DNA from: Bryobacter sp964387685
GTDB taxonomy: Bacteria; Acidobacteriota; Terriglobia; Bryobacterales; Bryobacteraceae
Assembly (NCBI GenBank): GCA_964387685.1
Contig: CAYLXK010000029.1
Location: forward strand, 6,283-70,282
Length of the DNA: 64,000 bases
Direction: 5' to 3'
Part shown: one piece after another, positions 43,940 to 52,407 of the stretch
Layout of the letters: every line of letters starts with the position of its first letter
How positions within the stretch are numbered: position 1 is the first letter of the stretch
Notes under the pieces: model-generated
Told to the model about the DNA's origin: nothing
Seen by the model: only the letters and a program-made list of their open reading frames with translations
The model's database searches: none
Translations under genes and position numbers: made by a program

Positions 43940-46230
43940 TGAATACGGTCCGCCGTGAGGAACTTAAGTCCCGCTGGCGCGGCTGCCAGGACTTGCCCTC
44001 CGACGCCCAGCACGCCTACCTCTCGGAGCTTTCCGCCCACGACCCGGAAATGGCCGGCGAACTCACCAGCCTGCTGCGAGCCTCCGAGGCCAGCGGCGAT
44101 TTTCTCGAACGAGGCTTTGCCCCCACCCTTCCGAAACGCCTGGGCGTCTGGCAGCCCATCCGGGAACTCGGCCGCGGCGGCATGGGCCAGGTCTTCCATG
44201 CTGTGCGCGCCATCGATGGCTTCGAGCAACAAGCCGCCGTCAAGACCCTCCGCTCGGATCTGGCCTCTCCCGGCCAGGCCCGCCGCTTTGAGCGCGAGCG
44301 CCAAATTCTCGCCCGCCTCAACCACCCCAACATTGCCCGCCTTCTCGATGGCGGCGCGGACTCCGAAGGCCTTCCCTTCCTGGCCATGGAGTTTGTCGAC
44401 GGGGTCGCCATCGACGTCTGGGCCGAAGGCAAGACTCTCGACGCCAAGCTCGCCCTCTTTGCCGAGGCTTGCCGCGCCCTGGACTACGCCCACCGCCACC
44501 TCATCGTGCACTGCGATCTGAAACCTTCCAATATCCTCGTCAATCGCGATGGACAGGTGAAAGTGCTCGATTTCGGCATTGCCCGCCTGCTTACGCCCGA
44601 AGGCGACCTGGCCACCGCCCAGCACCTCACCCCTCAATACGCCAGCCCCGAGCAACTTCGCAACCACCCTCTCTCCACCGGCAGCGACATTTATTCTCTG
44701 GGCGTGCTTTTGTACAAGCTTTTAACCGGCCGCCTGCCCTACTCCGCCACCCAAACCCGCACCACCGATCCCGTCGAACTCGCCCGCCAAATCTGTGAGG
44801 CTAGGGCGCTCAGCCTCGGCCCGGGTTTCCCTGCGGACCTGGAAGCCATCGTCGCCAAGGCCCTGGCCAAGGAACCCGCCGACCGTTACGCGTCCGCCGC
44901 CGCCTTCGCGCAAGACCTCGAACGCTTTCGCCTGGGCCGCAGCGTCGAAGCCCGCCCCCTGCCACGCACTCTTGAGTATTGGCGCTGGTTAAAACGCCAC
45001 CGCTGGGGTAGCCTCGCCGCCGCCGCCGCGCTTCTGGCTTTGCTGGCCACCATGGGCTGGGCCTTGCGGGAGCGCGAACGTGCCCAGCGCATGCTGGTCC
45101 AATCCCGGGAAATGAGTGGGTCGTTGATTTGGGAAGTGGAAAAGGCTCTTCGCCACGAATCCCCTACCGAAGCCCGCCGCATATTGCTCGCACGCACCGC
45201 CTCTTACTTGAACGACCTCGCAGGAGGCGAAAGCCTCGACCGGGAACTGGCCATCGAAGTGGCCGAGAGCTACCGCCTGCTGGGCAATGCCATGGGCGAA
45301 CAGAAGGACGACAAGTCCACCGCCGTCTATGAACGGGGCCTGGCCTTGCTCGAACCTTGGCGTGACGACCCGCGCGCCCGCTTCACCCAAGCCCGCCTTT
45401 TGATCGACGCCGGACCGAAGAAAAACATCGACCGGGCCCTCCTGCTTCTGGACGAGCTCGCGCGCCATCCGGAATCCCTGCCCCGCTGGCGCTGGGCCCA
45501 TGCCAGCGCTACCGCGCAGGAACGTCTGGGCGTGTTTGTGGTTCGCTCGGGAGACTACCAGGCCACCGCCCAGCTCTGGACCAAGGGCCTTCTATTGGCC
45601 CGCCAGTCTCAGAGCCAGCACCCGGGCCCCGAGGCCGACTCGCTCGTCGCTCGCCTGGAGCGCCGCATGGGCGCCATTTCTACCCAGTTGTCTCGTCTCG
45701 ACGAGGCCGTCCGGCACTACGCCGCTTCCAGCACCCTTGAGGAAAACGGCTACCGCCAAAATCCAGGTTCCGCCAACGCAACGAACCTGGCCACCAGCCT
45801 CAGCGAAACCGCCTTTGCCCTGCGCGCCCTATCCCGCTACTCCGAGGCCGCCTCGCCCATCGACCGTTCTCTCCAACTGCGCCGCAAGCTCTATGAGAGC
45901 GATCCGTCCAGCGAATACTACCGCTTTGCCCTCAGCAACATTCTCACCATGAAAGGCGCAAATCTCGTCGCCCTTGGCCACCTTGCCGAAGCCGGACCCT
46001 TGTTGCGGGAGGCCGAAGCAATCGCTTCCCCCATGAAAGACGGCGGCATCCAAAAAGCGCAAGTGCAACTGGCCTTGGCCACTTGGCTGAGCAAACAGCC
46101 CGCCGGGGCCGCTGCAGGCCGCGCCAAAGCGGCCGAAGCCCTGCGTACGGTTGAGGCTCTCCATGGCGCCGGGATGCTACCCGCCTACAAAAGTTCCTTG
46201 CTCGACAACCTCCGCGCCTTGGCTCGTTAA
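43939..46230 (+). CDS. Transmembrane Ser/Thr protein kinase with C-terminal TPR-like region
   Basis: A 763-residue kinase. The catalytic domain covers residues about 70-340: glycine loop LGRGGMGQVFHAV, lysine in AVKTLRSDL, catalytic loop IVHCDLKPSNILV, metal-binding VLDFGIARLL, and QYASPEQLRN. The HRD arginine is replaced by cysteine (HCD), as in many sigma-linked kinases, so activation-loop phosphorylation is probably not required. A membrane helix lies at about residues 354-375 (WGSLAAAAALLALLATMGWAL). The outer part is helical with TPR-like repeats. It is translationally coupled to the ECF sigma gene, which is its likely target. Confidence 0.9.
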   Translation: MNTVRREELKSRWRGCQDLPSDAQHAYLSELSAHDPEMAGELTSLLRASEASGDFLERGFAPTLPKRLGVWQPIRELGRGGMGQVFHAVRAIDGFEQQAAVKTLRSDLASPGQARRFERERQILARLNHPNIARLLDGGADSEGLPFLAMEFVDGVAIDVWAEGKTLDAKLALFAEACRALDYAHRHLIVHCDLKPSNILVNRDGQVKVLDFGIARLLTPEGDLATAQHLTPQYASPEQLRNHPLSTGSDIYSLGVLLYKLLTGRLPYSATQTRTTDPVELARQICEARALSLGPGFPADLEAIVAKALAKEPADRYASAAAFAQDLERFRLGRSVEARPLPRTLEYWRWLKRHRWGSLAAAAALLALLATMGWALRERERAQRMLVQSREMSGSLIWEVEKALRHESPTEARRILLARTASYLNDLAGGESLDRELAIEVAESYRLLGNAMGEQKDDKSTAVYERGLALLEPWRDDPRARFTQARLLIDAGPKKNIDRALLLLDELARHPESLPRWRWAHASATAQERLGVFVVRSGDYQATAQLWTKGLLLARQSQSQHPGPEADSLVARLERRMGAISTQLSRLDEAVRHYAASSTLEENGYRQNPGSANATNLATSLSETAFALRALSRYSEAASPIDRSLQLRRKLYESDPSSEYYRFALSNILTMKGANLVALGHLAEAGPLLREAEAIASPMKDGGIQKAQVQLALATWLSKQPAGAAAGRAKAAEALRTVEALHGAGMLPAYKSSLLDNLRALAR

Positions 46231-46279
46231 AGGCCCCCCAACAAAAGCGCCCTAACAAAGTTCGTCCAAAAACAAATGT

Positions 46280-46313
46280 GCCGGTGTGAGGTCGGAGGGA
46301 GGCTCACACCGGC
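46280..46313. terminator. Strong hairpin between convergent kinase and transporter genes
   Basis: GCCGGTGTGAG (46280-46290) pairs perfectly with CTCACACCGGC (46303-46313) around a 12-base loop. It lies between the convergent ends of the kinase gene (46230) and the transporter gene (46367). No U-tract follows, but the position suits a bidirectional terminator. Confidence 0.6.
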
Positions 46314-46366
46314 TCGAGGCGGCCACGAAACGGAGGAGCGTGGTCCCAGCCTGCTAGCCAGTTAGT

Positions 46367-47737
46367 CTACCCCATCACCGTGCGAATTGCATAGTAGCCC
46401 ACGACGATAATTATCGTCACCGCCGCTATCCACAAACCCAAGGTCGAGCCCAGCCCGGACTTAGCCTCCGCCGGCATCTTCCGGTGATGCAAATACAGTG
46501 CCGCCACCGATAACAGCGGCAGCATGAAGGCCTGCGCCACGCCCCCCGCTTTCACCATCCCGACCGGTTCGCGAAAAATCAAGATCAGAATCACCGGAAT
46601 GACCGTCAGCACCCACACAAAACCGTTGCGGTAGCGGCAACGGGCCGCGTAATCCCCCGACGGAAAGTAACCCATCAAACGGCACAAATCGGCAAATACC
46701 CGGCTCTCGGCCGCCGTCGCCGCAAAGATCGTCCCATAGAGTGTCGCAATCGCCCCCAGATAGAACAAGGGCAGCGCCCATTCCCCCAGCGTCTCCGTAT
46801 ACATGCGCGACAAAACCGCAATCGTCTCGTTGGATTTCGGCACCAACCCTTGCTTATGCAGAATCCCCGCCCCTAAGAGATAGAACGCCGCCGTCGCCAA
46901 CGTATAAATCACCATCGTTGCGAAGATATCCAGGTGCATCACGCGTAACCATCCCGCCGCGCGCGCCTTCCATCCCGCGCTGCCATCCTGTTTACCCGTG
47001 TAACGCGCGTAGCCTTTCTCAACGCACCAATACGGATACATCACCAGTTCGCTTGCGCCCACGCCGGTGATCCCAAACACCGCCACCGCCGTCGCCAGCC
47101 CCGCTCCCTGAAAGTTGAATTGAAAACCCTGCCCTAGTTCTTGCCAGGTGAAGATATCGCTGCGCCGCGTGAGTAACACCGCACAAAGCACCGTCAGCAT
47201 CGTGAATAGACAAACCTTGACCGTCGCAATCCCCTCGATCCGTTCGTAGCCGCCGCCCAACAGCAAAGCCAGCGTGATGGCCAGCAGGATCGCGATCCAC
47301 GCCTCCTGCGGCACCGCCGGAATGATCGTATTCAGGGTAATCGCCACACCCCCAAACATGGCCCCGATCTGGAAGCGTGTCATCGTAACCATCGCCACCC
47401 AGCCCCACACAATCCAGTTCACCCGCCAGCGCGGGCCCGGTACCTGGTTCAATCCTTCCAGCCCCGTCTCCCCCGTCGCCACCGAATAACGCCCCAGCTC
47501 GGCCTGCACCGCCGGCTTGATAAAACAACTCAGGATGATCACCCACAAGGCCGTATATCCGACCTCCGCCCCCAGCGTGGTCGTCGCGATCAACTCGCCG
47601 CTGCCCACAATCGACGCCGCCAGGATCATCCCGGGGCCAATGCGCTTGAGCGTATTCCAAAGACCGCTGGGTGGCAGCGCAACGTCTTCGGCGTGATACT
47701 GGTAAGGGTCTTTAAGCACCTCGATGCAAGGTATCAC
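46367..47737 (-). CDS. Nramp-like transporter lacking the canonical metal motif
   Basis: A 456-residue membrane protein with about eleven helices and the overall pattern of the Nramp (APC) fold (RIGPGMILAASIVGSGELIATTTLG, FAATAAESRVFADLCRLMGYFP, FVWVLTVIPVILILIF). In true Nramp metal importers helix 1 carries DPGN and helix 6 carries MPH. Here the equivalents are GSGE and ASELVMYPYW, so the metal ligands are absent. It may carry another cation or solute. The start is the GTG at 47737, whose first codons overlap the divergent Rid gene; a GTG at 47719 is an alternative. Confidence 0.83.
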   Translation of the reverse strand: MIPCIEVLKDPYQYHAEDVALPPSGLWNTLKRIGPGMILAASIVGSGELIATTTLGAEVGYTALWVIILSCFIKPAVQAELGRYSVATGETGLEGLNQVPGPRWRVNWIVWGWVAMVTMTRFQIGAMFGGVAITLNTIIPAVPQEAWIAILLAITLALLLGGGYERIEGIATVKVCLFTMLTVLCAVLLTRRSDIFTWQELGQGFQFNFQGAGLATAVAVFGITGVGASELVMYPYWCVEKGYARYTGKQDGSAGWKARAAGWLRVMHLDIFATMVIYTLATAAFYLLGAGILHKQGLVPKSNETIAVLSRMYTETLGEWALPLFYLGAIATLYGTIFAATAAESRVFADLCRLMGYFPSGDYAARCRYRNGFVWVLTVIPVILILIFREPVGMVKAGGVAQAFMLPLLSVAALYLHHRKMPAEAKSGLGSTLGLWIAAVTIIIVVGYYAIRTVMG

Positions 47738-48824
47738 ACTCGCTTTTCTCTTCTCCTCCCTCCTTTCCGCCCAGGATCCATACCGATATCTCCCCGCCCT
47801 GGAATGCCGCGAATTCGACTCCTGCCTGCGGGAGCTGACGGCTCAGGCGGGTCCCGCCAAAGTGGTCGCCACCACCGTCTACCTGGCCGACATCGCCGAC
47901 TACGCCGCTATGAACCGAGCCTACGAACGCTACTTCGCTCCCGACCTGAACGATGGCTTGAAACCCGCCCGCAACACGATCCAGGCTCGCCTGCCAAACG
48001 GGCAACGCATGTCGTTGAACGCCATCCTCTACGATGGCCCCGCGCGCCTCCAAGGACTCACGCCCCCCGGCGTAACCAACCTCGTCCCCATCACCCCCGC
48101 CATCCGCACGCCCGATCGCCTCTTCATTGCAGGAATTCTCGGGCGCGACTCCAATTCGGGCGCCATTCCCTCCACCCCCGCCGCCCAAATCGACCTTTGC
48201 CTCTCCCGCCTGGCTAATGTCCTAAAGACCGCCCACGTCGCCCCCAGCCAGGTCCTGCAGTTGACTGTTTATCACACTGCCTCCATACCCCGCCCCCCGC
48301 TCGAAGCCGCCCTCTCGGCCTACTTTGGCCCCAATCACGGCGTCGCGTTTACCATTCTCGAGGTCCCTGCCCTCGCCCTCGGCGCACAAGTCGGTCTAAA
48401 TGGAATTGCCGATGCCAGCCGGGACTACTTCCAGGACGTCACATCCATCGATCGTTTGCTCGCCGCGCTCTTTGCCTCGATCTCCGGCCCCGCCGGCCAA
48501 GCTCGCGATTGGGACCGTCTGCGTTACCTGCTGCACCCCACTGCCCGCTTCCAAGCAGTCCGACCCCAGGGCGGCATCGCTACCCTCACCGTCGACGATT
48601 ACATTGCCCGCAACGCCCGCGCCCTCGTCGAGCAGGGATTTTACGAAATCGAAACCAGCCGCAAGCTCGAAGTCTACGAAGCCATCGCCCACGCCTTGGT
48701 CGGCTTTGCGATTAAACGCACTCCGGACGGGCCCGTTCTCCGCACGGGGACAAATTCGTTGCAACTGTATTGGGACGGAACGCGGTGGTGGGTAATGAAT
48801 ATCTATTGGGACAATGCGCGTTGA
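47724..48824 (+). CDS. Secreted tandem Rid-domain protein with NTF2-like C-terminus
   Basis: A 366-residue protein with a signal peptide (MQGITLAFLFSSLLSAQD), which fixes the start. Residues about 25-110 form a divergent YjgF/Rid domain (VVATTVYLADIADYAAMNRAYERYF). Residues about 125-235 form a second one (LFIAGILGRDSN, VLKTAHVAPSQVLQLTVYHT, VAFTILEVPALALGAQVGLNG). Residues about 245-366 resemble a SnoaL/NTF2-like domain (LLAALFASI, RLRYLLHPTARFQAV, LQLYWDGTRWWVMNIYWDN). Rid proteins deaminate reactive enamines in the cytoplasm; export and the NTF2 fusion are unusual, and the arginine of active RidA is not evident. Its 5' end overlaps the divergent transporter start by 14 bases. Confidence 0.75.
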   Translation: MQGITLAFLFSSLLSAQDPYRYLPALECREFDSCLRELTAQAGPAKVVATTVYLADIADYAAMNRAYERYFAPDLNDGLKPARNTIQARLPNGQRMSLNAILYDGPARLQGLTPPGVTNLVPITPAIRTPDRLFIAGILGRDSNSGAIPSTPAAQIDLCLSRLANVLKTAHVAPSQVLQLTVYHTASIPRPPLEAALSAYFGPNHGVAFTILEVPALALGAQVGLNGIADASRDYFQDVTSIDRLLAALFASISGPAGQARDWDRLRYLLHPTARFQAVRPQGGIATLTVDDYIARNARALVEQGFYEIETSRKLEVYEAIAHALVGFAIKRTPDGPVLRTGTNSLQLYWDGTRWWVMNIYWDNAR

Positions 48825-48896
48825 GTAAAATTTCCACTCGCTTGTGAAAATCCGACACGCACACCGCGCCCAATGGGAACGGTCAACGAAAGAAAT

Positions 48897-48989
48897 CTAC
48901 TCTAGTTCTTTTTCTTGCGGCGGCCCCGAAAGCATAGCGAAAAACAGCCCCACTATGATCGTGCCCGTCAAAAATGCTGCGATGGTCAT
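48897..48989 (-). CDS. Possible 30-residue membrane miniprotein
   Basis: A short frame reading MTIAAFLTGTIIVGLFFAML then a polar tail. It has a good ribosome binding site (GAGAGGAA, about six bases before the ATG) and one membrane helix, like accessory subunits such as KdpF or CcoQ. It lies in the otherwise empty 265-base gap between the Rid gene and larA. There is no partner complex gene nearby, so this is tentative. Confidence 0.35.
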   Translation of the reverse strand: MTIAAFLTGTIIVGLFFAMLSGPPQEKELE

Positions 48990-49089
48990 CTCGTTCCTCT
49001 CATCTAGATACGCGTCTAATATGCACTTCAAGGGCCAAAGCATTCCGCTATTTTTGTGTGCTAGCTTTCCTCTATGAGCGTGGACCAGC

Positions 49090-50373
49090 ATGAGAGTTGA
49101 ATTGGCCTTCGGCAAGAACGGCCTCCAGGTGGAGCTTCCCGCCGGCCCTCGCTACCAGTCGCTCGAAGCCAAGAGCGCTTCCGCGCTTCCGGACGAAGCC
49201 GCCGCCCTCCGCGCCGCTCTTGAAAACCCCATCGGCTGCCCGCCTTTAGCCGAACTCGCCCGCGGCAAACGCAGCGCCGCCATTAGCGTTTGCGACATCA
49301 CTCGCCCCGTTCCCAACCGCCGCACACTGCCTCTGATTCTTGAAATCCTTGAGTCCGCCGGCATCCCCCCCCACGCCATCACCCTTTGTATCGCCACTGG
49401 CCTTCACCGTATCGCCACCCCCGCCGAACTCGACGAGATTCTCTCCCCCGCCATTGCCGCCCGCTACCCCATCTTCAATCACGACGCGAAAGTATTTGCC
49501 GATCACAGTTCCCTCGGCCAAACCCATTCTGGAATCCCCGTTTACATTGCCACACCCTTTGTAAACGCCGATTTACGCATCACCCTCGGCTTCATTGAGC
49601 CTCACCTCATGCTCGGCTATTCCGGCGGCCGCAAGCTCGTCGCCCCCGGTCTTGCCGCCCAGGAAACCATCAAAGTCATCCACAGCCCCCGCTTCATGCG
49701 CGACGCCCGCGGCGTCGAGGGTTCCATTGAGGAAAACCCGCTCCACCGGGAGCTCCAGGAGATCGCCCGCCTCGCCGGCCACGACTTCATGCTCGACGTC
49801 GCCCTCACCCGCAAACGGGAAATCGCCGGAGTCTTCGCCGGCCATCCTGAAAAAGCCCACGCCGAGGGCGTCTCCTTCGTCAGCCGCGTCATGCTCGAGC
49901 GCATCGAGGCCCCCGTCGACGCCGTCATCACCACCTGCGCCGGCTACCCCCTCGATCTCACCCTCTACCAGGCCGTCAAGGGCGTCACCGCCGCCTCCCA
50001 CATCGTCAAGCCCGGCGGCCGCATCCTCATCTGCGCCGAATGCGCCGAAGGCGCGGGCGCCCCCGAATTCCGCGAGATGATCCTCCGCCACCCCACCGCC
50101 CAGGGCTTCCTCGACGCAATCGCCAATGCGCCCGTCACCGTCGATCAATGGCAGCTCGAAAAACTCGCCCTCGTCCTCCGGGACAAGCAATTGCTCTTTT
50201 TCACCCCCGGCGTCCCAGCCGAATACCGCCCCACCATGTGGGGGCCCGTCTTTGACCATTTCCCCGCCGCCTCCGCCGCCCTCCTCGCCGGCCTGCCCCC
50301 TGCCGCCACCATAGCCGTCATCCCCGAAGGCCCCTACGTCCTGGCCCGCGTCGAAGAACCCGTCGCCGCCTAG
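49090..50373 (+). CDS. larA: LarA-type nickel-dependent lactate/2-hydroxyacid racemase
   Basis: A 427-residue LarA-family enzyme. Residues known from lactate racemase are present at nearly the same positions: His106 in IATGLHR, His172 in GFIEPHLMLGYSGG and Lys182 in RKLVAPG, which bind the nickel-pincer nucleotide cofactor. The N-terminal DITRPVPN motif is also conserved. LarA proteins racemise lactate or other 2-hydroxy acids. The cofactor genes larB, larC and larE are not in the window, so the specificity is open. Its stop codon lies inside a sequence repeated at 57953, at the left edge of the RHS array. Confidence 0.9.
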   Translation: MRVELAFGKNGLQVELPAGPRYQSLEAKSASALPDEAAALRAALENPIGCPPLAELARGKRSAAISVCDITRPVPNRRTLPLILEILESAGIPPHAITLCIATGLHRIATPAELDEILSPAIAARYPIFNHDAKVFADHSSLGQTHSGIPVYIATPFVNADLRITLGFIEPHLMLGYSGGRKLVAPGLAAQETIKVIHSPRFMRDARGVEGSIEENPLHRELQEIARLAGHDFMLDVALTRKREIAGVFAGHPEKAHAEGVSFVSRVMLERIEAPVDAVITTCAGYPLDLTLYQAVKGVTAASHIVKPGGRILICAECAEGAGAPEFREMILRHPTAQGFLDAIANAPVTVDQWQLEKLALVLRDKQLLFFTPGVPAEYRPTMWGPVFDHFPAASAALLAGLPPAATIAVIPEGPYVLARVEEPVAA

Positions 50374-50380
50374 GCCTACC
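50359..50380 (+). repeat. Left copy of a 22-bp near-repeat at the larA stop
   Basis: CCCGTCGCCGCCTA followed by two variable bases and CCTACC spans the last codons and stop of larA. A copy with only those two bases changed (GG to AA) lies at 57953-57974 on the same strand, at the stop of the kinase gene. The two copies bracket the RHS tip array. Confidence 0.6.
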
Positions 50381-50405
50381 TAACGGAAAAGAGAACTGAA
50401 GCCGC

Positions 50406-50420
50406 GCAGGACTCTCCTGC
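50406..50420. terminator. Short hairpin after larA
   Basis: GCAGGA and TCCTGC pair around a CTC loop 33 bases after the larA stop. No U-tract. Weak terminator candidate. Confidence 0.25.
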
Positions 50421-50437
50421 TTCGAGGCGGGGCAAGA

Positions 50438-50587
50438 GAGCGCCGCTACAATTGGTTAGGACAGATGACGTCGCAGGATATGTTGAAGGGCGGGACGATT
50501 CGCCAATGGCGTTCGACGAACGACTACGGCGATACGGCGAACAACGGCAACTTGCGCAAGCAATGGACCGAAACCGGCGCGGCGACT
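50438..50587 (+). repeat. Left copy of the 149-bp direct repeat
   Basis: From GAGCGCCGCTACAATTGG onward this segment is repeated at 57762-57911 with about a dozen substitutions and no indels (offset 7324). It includes the upstream region and first 41 codons of the RHS frame that starts at 50465. Confidence 0.85.
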
Positions 50588-52114
50588 TACGGCGTGAATT
50601 ACGCCTACGACTTCGCGAACCGCATTCGCGCGGCGGCGGAGAACCCGGCGAACGAGTCGCAGGTGGGCATCGCGCCCTGCTCGACGGTGGGCGGCAACTG
50701 GTGCGTCACCTACGGGATCGACGGCTTCGGCAACGCCTGGACGGAGAACAAGAGCGCGACGGCGCGGGGGCTGTTTGCGGCCTCGTCGAACGCGTACAAC
50801 CAGCTCAACCGGCTCGCGGCGGCGGGATTCTACGCCAACGGCAACCAGAAGCACTGGCTGCCGAACAACGCGCAGAGCCGGGCGGAGTACGACGGCGAAG
50901 GACATCTCACTCGGGCCGGATATGTTACGACCGACAACGGGCTCACTTGGGACCCCACGCGGCAATCTGTAACATACACTTACAACGGCATGGGGCAGCG
51001 GGTGAAACAAGCGCGGACGCAGGGGTCGACGACGGTCTCGACGCACTATGTGTATGGAATCGACGGGGAGCTGGCGGCGGACTACGAGACGCCAACCCAG
51101 GCGGGCGTGGGGCGGCAGTATCTGATCGGGGATCAGCTGGGAAGCACGCGCGTGCGGCTGGACGCCAACGGCGACGTGGTGCAGCGGATCGATTACGAGC
51201 CGTATGAGCTGGAAATCGACCGCACGGGCGTGGCGGGCTATACGGCTGCCAATGACGTGAAGCAGAAGTACACCGGCAAAGAACGAGATTCAGAAACGGG
51301 CCTCGATTACTTCGGGGCAAGGTATCTGAGCGGTGCGCAGGGGCGGTTTACGAGCCCGGATACTCCGCTCGTCTACTCAAGACCCGACAATCCACAAACG
51401 TGGAATCTCTACTCATATGTTGGCAACAACCCTTTAACGATTGTTGACCTTGACGGGCACTGCGGCGTCGATTGGAACTGTTGGGGCCAATTCGGATCGG
51501 GCTTCGCTGACACGACTTATCGTCCGATTGTTCAAGCTGTTAGCAATCCAGTTCAAACAGCACAGAATCTTGCGAACGCTGTGACGCACCCCATCGAGAC
51601 AGCTGTTGCAGTAAAGAACGCAGTCGTTGAGACTACCACCGCAGCACTTTCGGGGGATCCAAACGCGATTGGAAAGGTTACGGGTACGATTGTTTCAGCT
51701 TTAGCTACGGCAGGCGCTGGAAAAGCTGCAACAAGCCTAATCCAAGGAGCTCGTAGCGCGGAAGCAGTTGCCGCTGTTGCCAATCCGGTCTCTGGAACGC
51801 TCGCGCGAGTAATTCCGGGGGGATTAAACACAACGACTCTTGGTGCACCAGGCGCTGCTGATGTTTTTGTGACGAATGCAGCAGAGTTGAGCGGCTTAAA
51901 CGCAACTCAGTTAGCGAACAAATTGACCATCCCAGGGAGCAGCACTGGGTTTCAAGTGCTCGAATTTCCGACTCCTTCCTCTGGGCTGGCCTCGCCAGTC
52001 TTTAGATCAAACCCAGGATTTGTGGGAGGTGGGCGAACTGCCGGTGGAGCCTCGGAATTCGTCATCCCTAATGGCCCAATACCAGCTGGCACCGTGAGGC
52101 GCGTTGTTAAATGA
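50465..52114 (+). CDS. RHS protein C-terminal core with toxin tip 1
   Basis: A 549-residue frame. Residues 1-265 are RHS repeats (NYAYDFANRIRAAAE, AEYDGEGHLTRAGYV, YTYNGMGQRVKQA, GRQYLIGDQLGSTRVRLDANG). Residues about 270-325 are the hyperconserved RHS end (YTGKERDSETGLDYFGARYL, SGAQGRFTSPD, YVGNNPLTIVDLDG). The remaining 220 residues are a variable tip with a hydrophobic, alanine-rich part and a C-terminal NPGFVGGGRTAGGASEF and VIPNGPIP region. There is no signal peptide or N-terminal cage, so this is a displaced or truncated RHS gene. It overlaps the Imm27-like gene by four bases. The toxin activity of the tip is not recognised. Confidence 0.83.
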   Translation: MTSQDMLKGGTIRQWRSTNDYGDTANNGNLRKQWTETGAATYGVNYAYDFANRIRAAAENPANESQVGIAPCSTVGGNWCVTYGIDGFGNAWTENKSATARGLFAASSNAYNQLNRLAAAGFYANGNQKHWLPNNAQSRAEYDGEGHLTRAGYVTTDNGLTWDPTRQSVTYTYNGMGQRVKQARTQGSTTVSTHYVYGIDGELAADYETPTQAGVGRQYLIGDQLGSTRVRLDANGDVVQRIDYEPYELEIDRTGVAGYTAANDVKQKYTGKERDSETGLDYFGARYLSGAQGRFTSPDTPLVYSRPDNPQTWNLYSYVGNNPLTIVDLDGHCGVDWNCWGQFGSGFADTTYRPIVQAVSNPVQTAQNLANAVTHPIETAVAVKNAVVETTTAALSGDPNAIGKVTGTIVSALATAGAGKAATSLIQGARSAEAVAAVANPVSGTLARVIPGGLNTTTLGAPGAADVFVTNAAELSGLNATQLANKLTIPGSSTGFQVLEFPTPSSGLASPVFRSNPGFVGGGRTAGGASEFVIPNGPIPAGTVRRVVK

Positions 52115-52407
52115 CTTCATCAATGATTGGACCGCTTGAGCGAGATATTGTTGGGACGTGGACTTTAGAGGGAGGAACGGTTCGGGCTGACGAGGTTTGT
52201 GTCCGGATCGAGAAACTCGTGAACGAATATCTGGTGAAAGTTGCAACCAGTGCGGTTTGGGGCGATTGGCAAGTCCTCTATCGTGATCCCGGGGATGGTC
52301 GGTATTGGGAGAAAACGTTCCCTCAATCCGAAATGGCTGGCGGCGGTCCGCCCAGCCTCACTTTAATCGATATTGCTACAGCGCAAGAAAAGTACTCTCT
52401 TTTGTGA
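52111..52407 (+). CDS. Imm27-like immunity protein
   Basis: A 98-residue soluble protein starting inside the RHS stop (ATGA overlap). The motifs GTWTLEGGTVRADEVCVRIE, VWGDWQVLYRDPGDGRYWE and FPQSEMAGGGPPSL match my memory of the Imm27 immunity family. It would bind and neutralise the toxin of tip 1. Its stop overlaps the GTG start of the next tip by four bases, so it is part of a chain of coupled genes. The family name is from recollection and should be confirmed by profile search. Confidence 0.65.
   Translation: MTSSMIGPLERDIVGTWTLEGGTVRADEVCVRIEKLVNEYLVKVATSAVWGDWQVLYRDPGDGRYWEKTFPQSEMAGGGPPSLTLIDIATAQEKYSLL

Noticed and set aside
48844..49077. Plus-strand frame of 77 codons before larA
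   Set aside because: No ribosome binding site, no domain, and it overlaps the better-supported minus-strand miniprotein.
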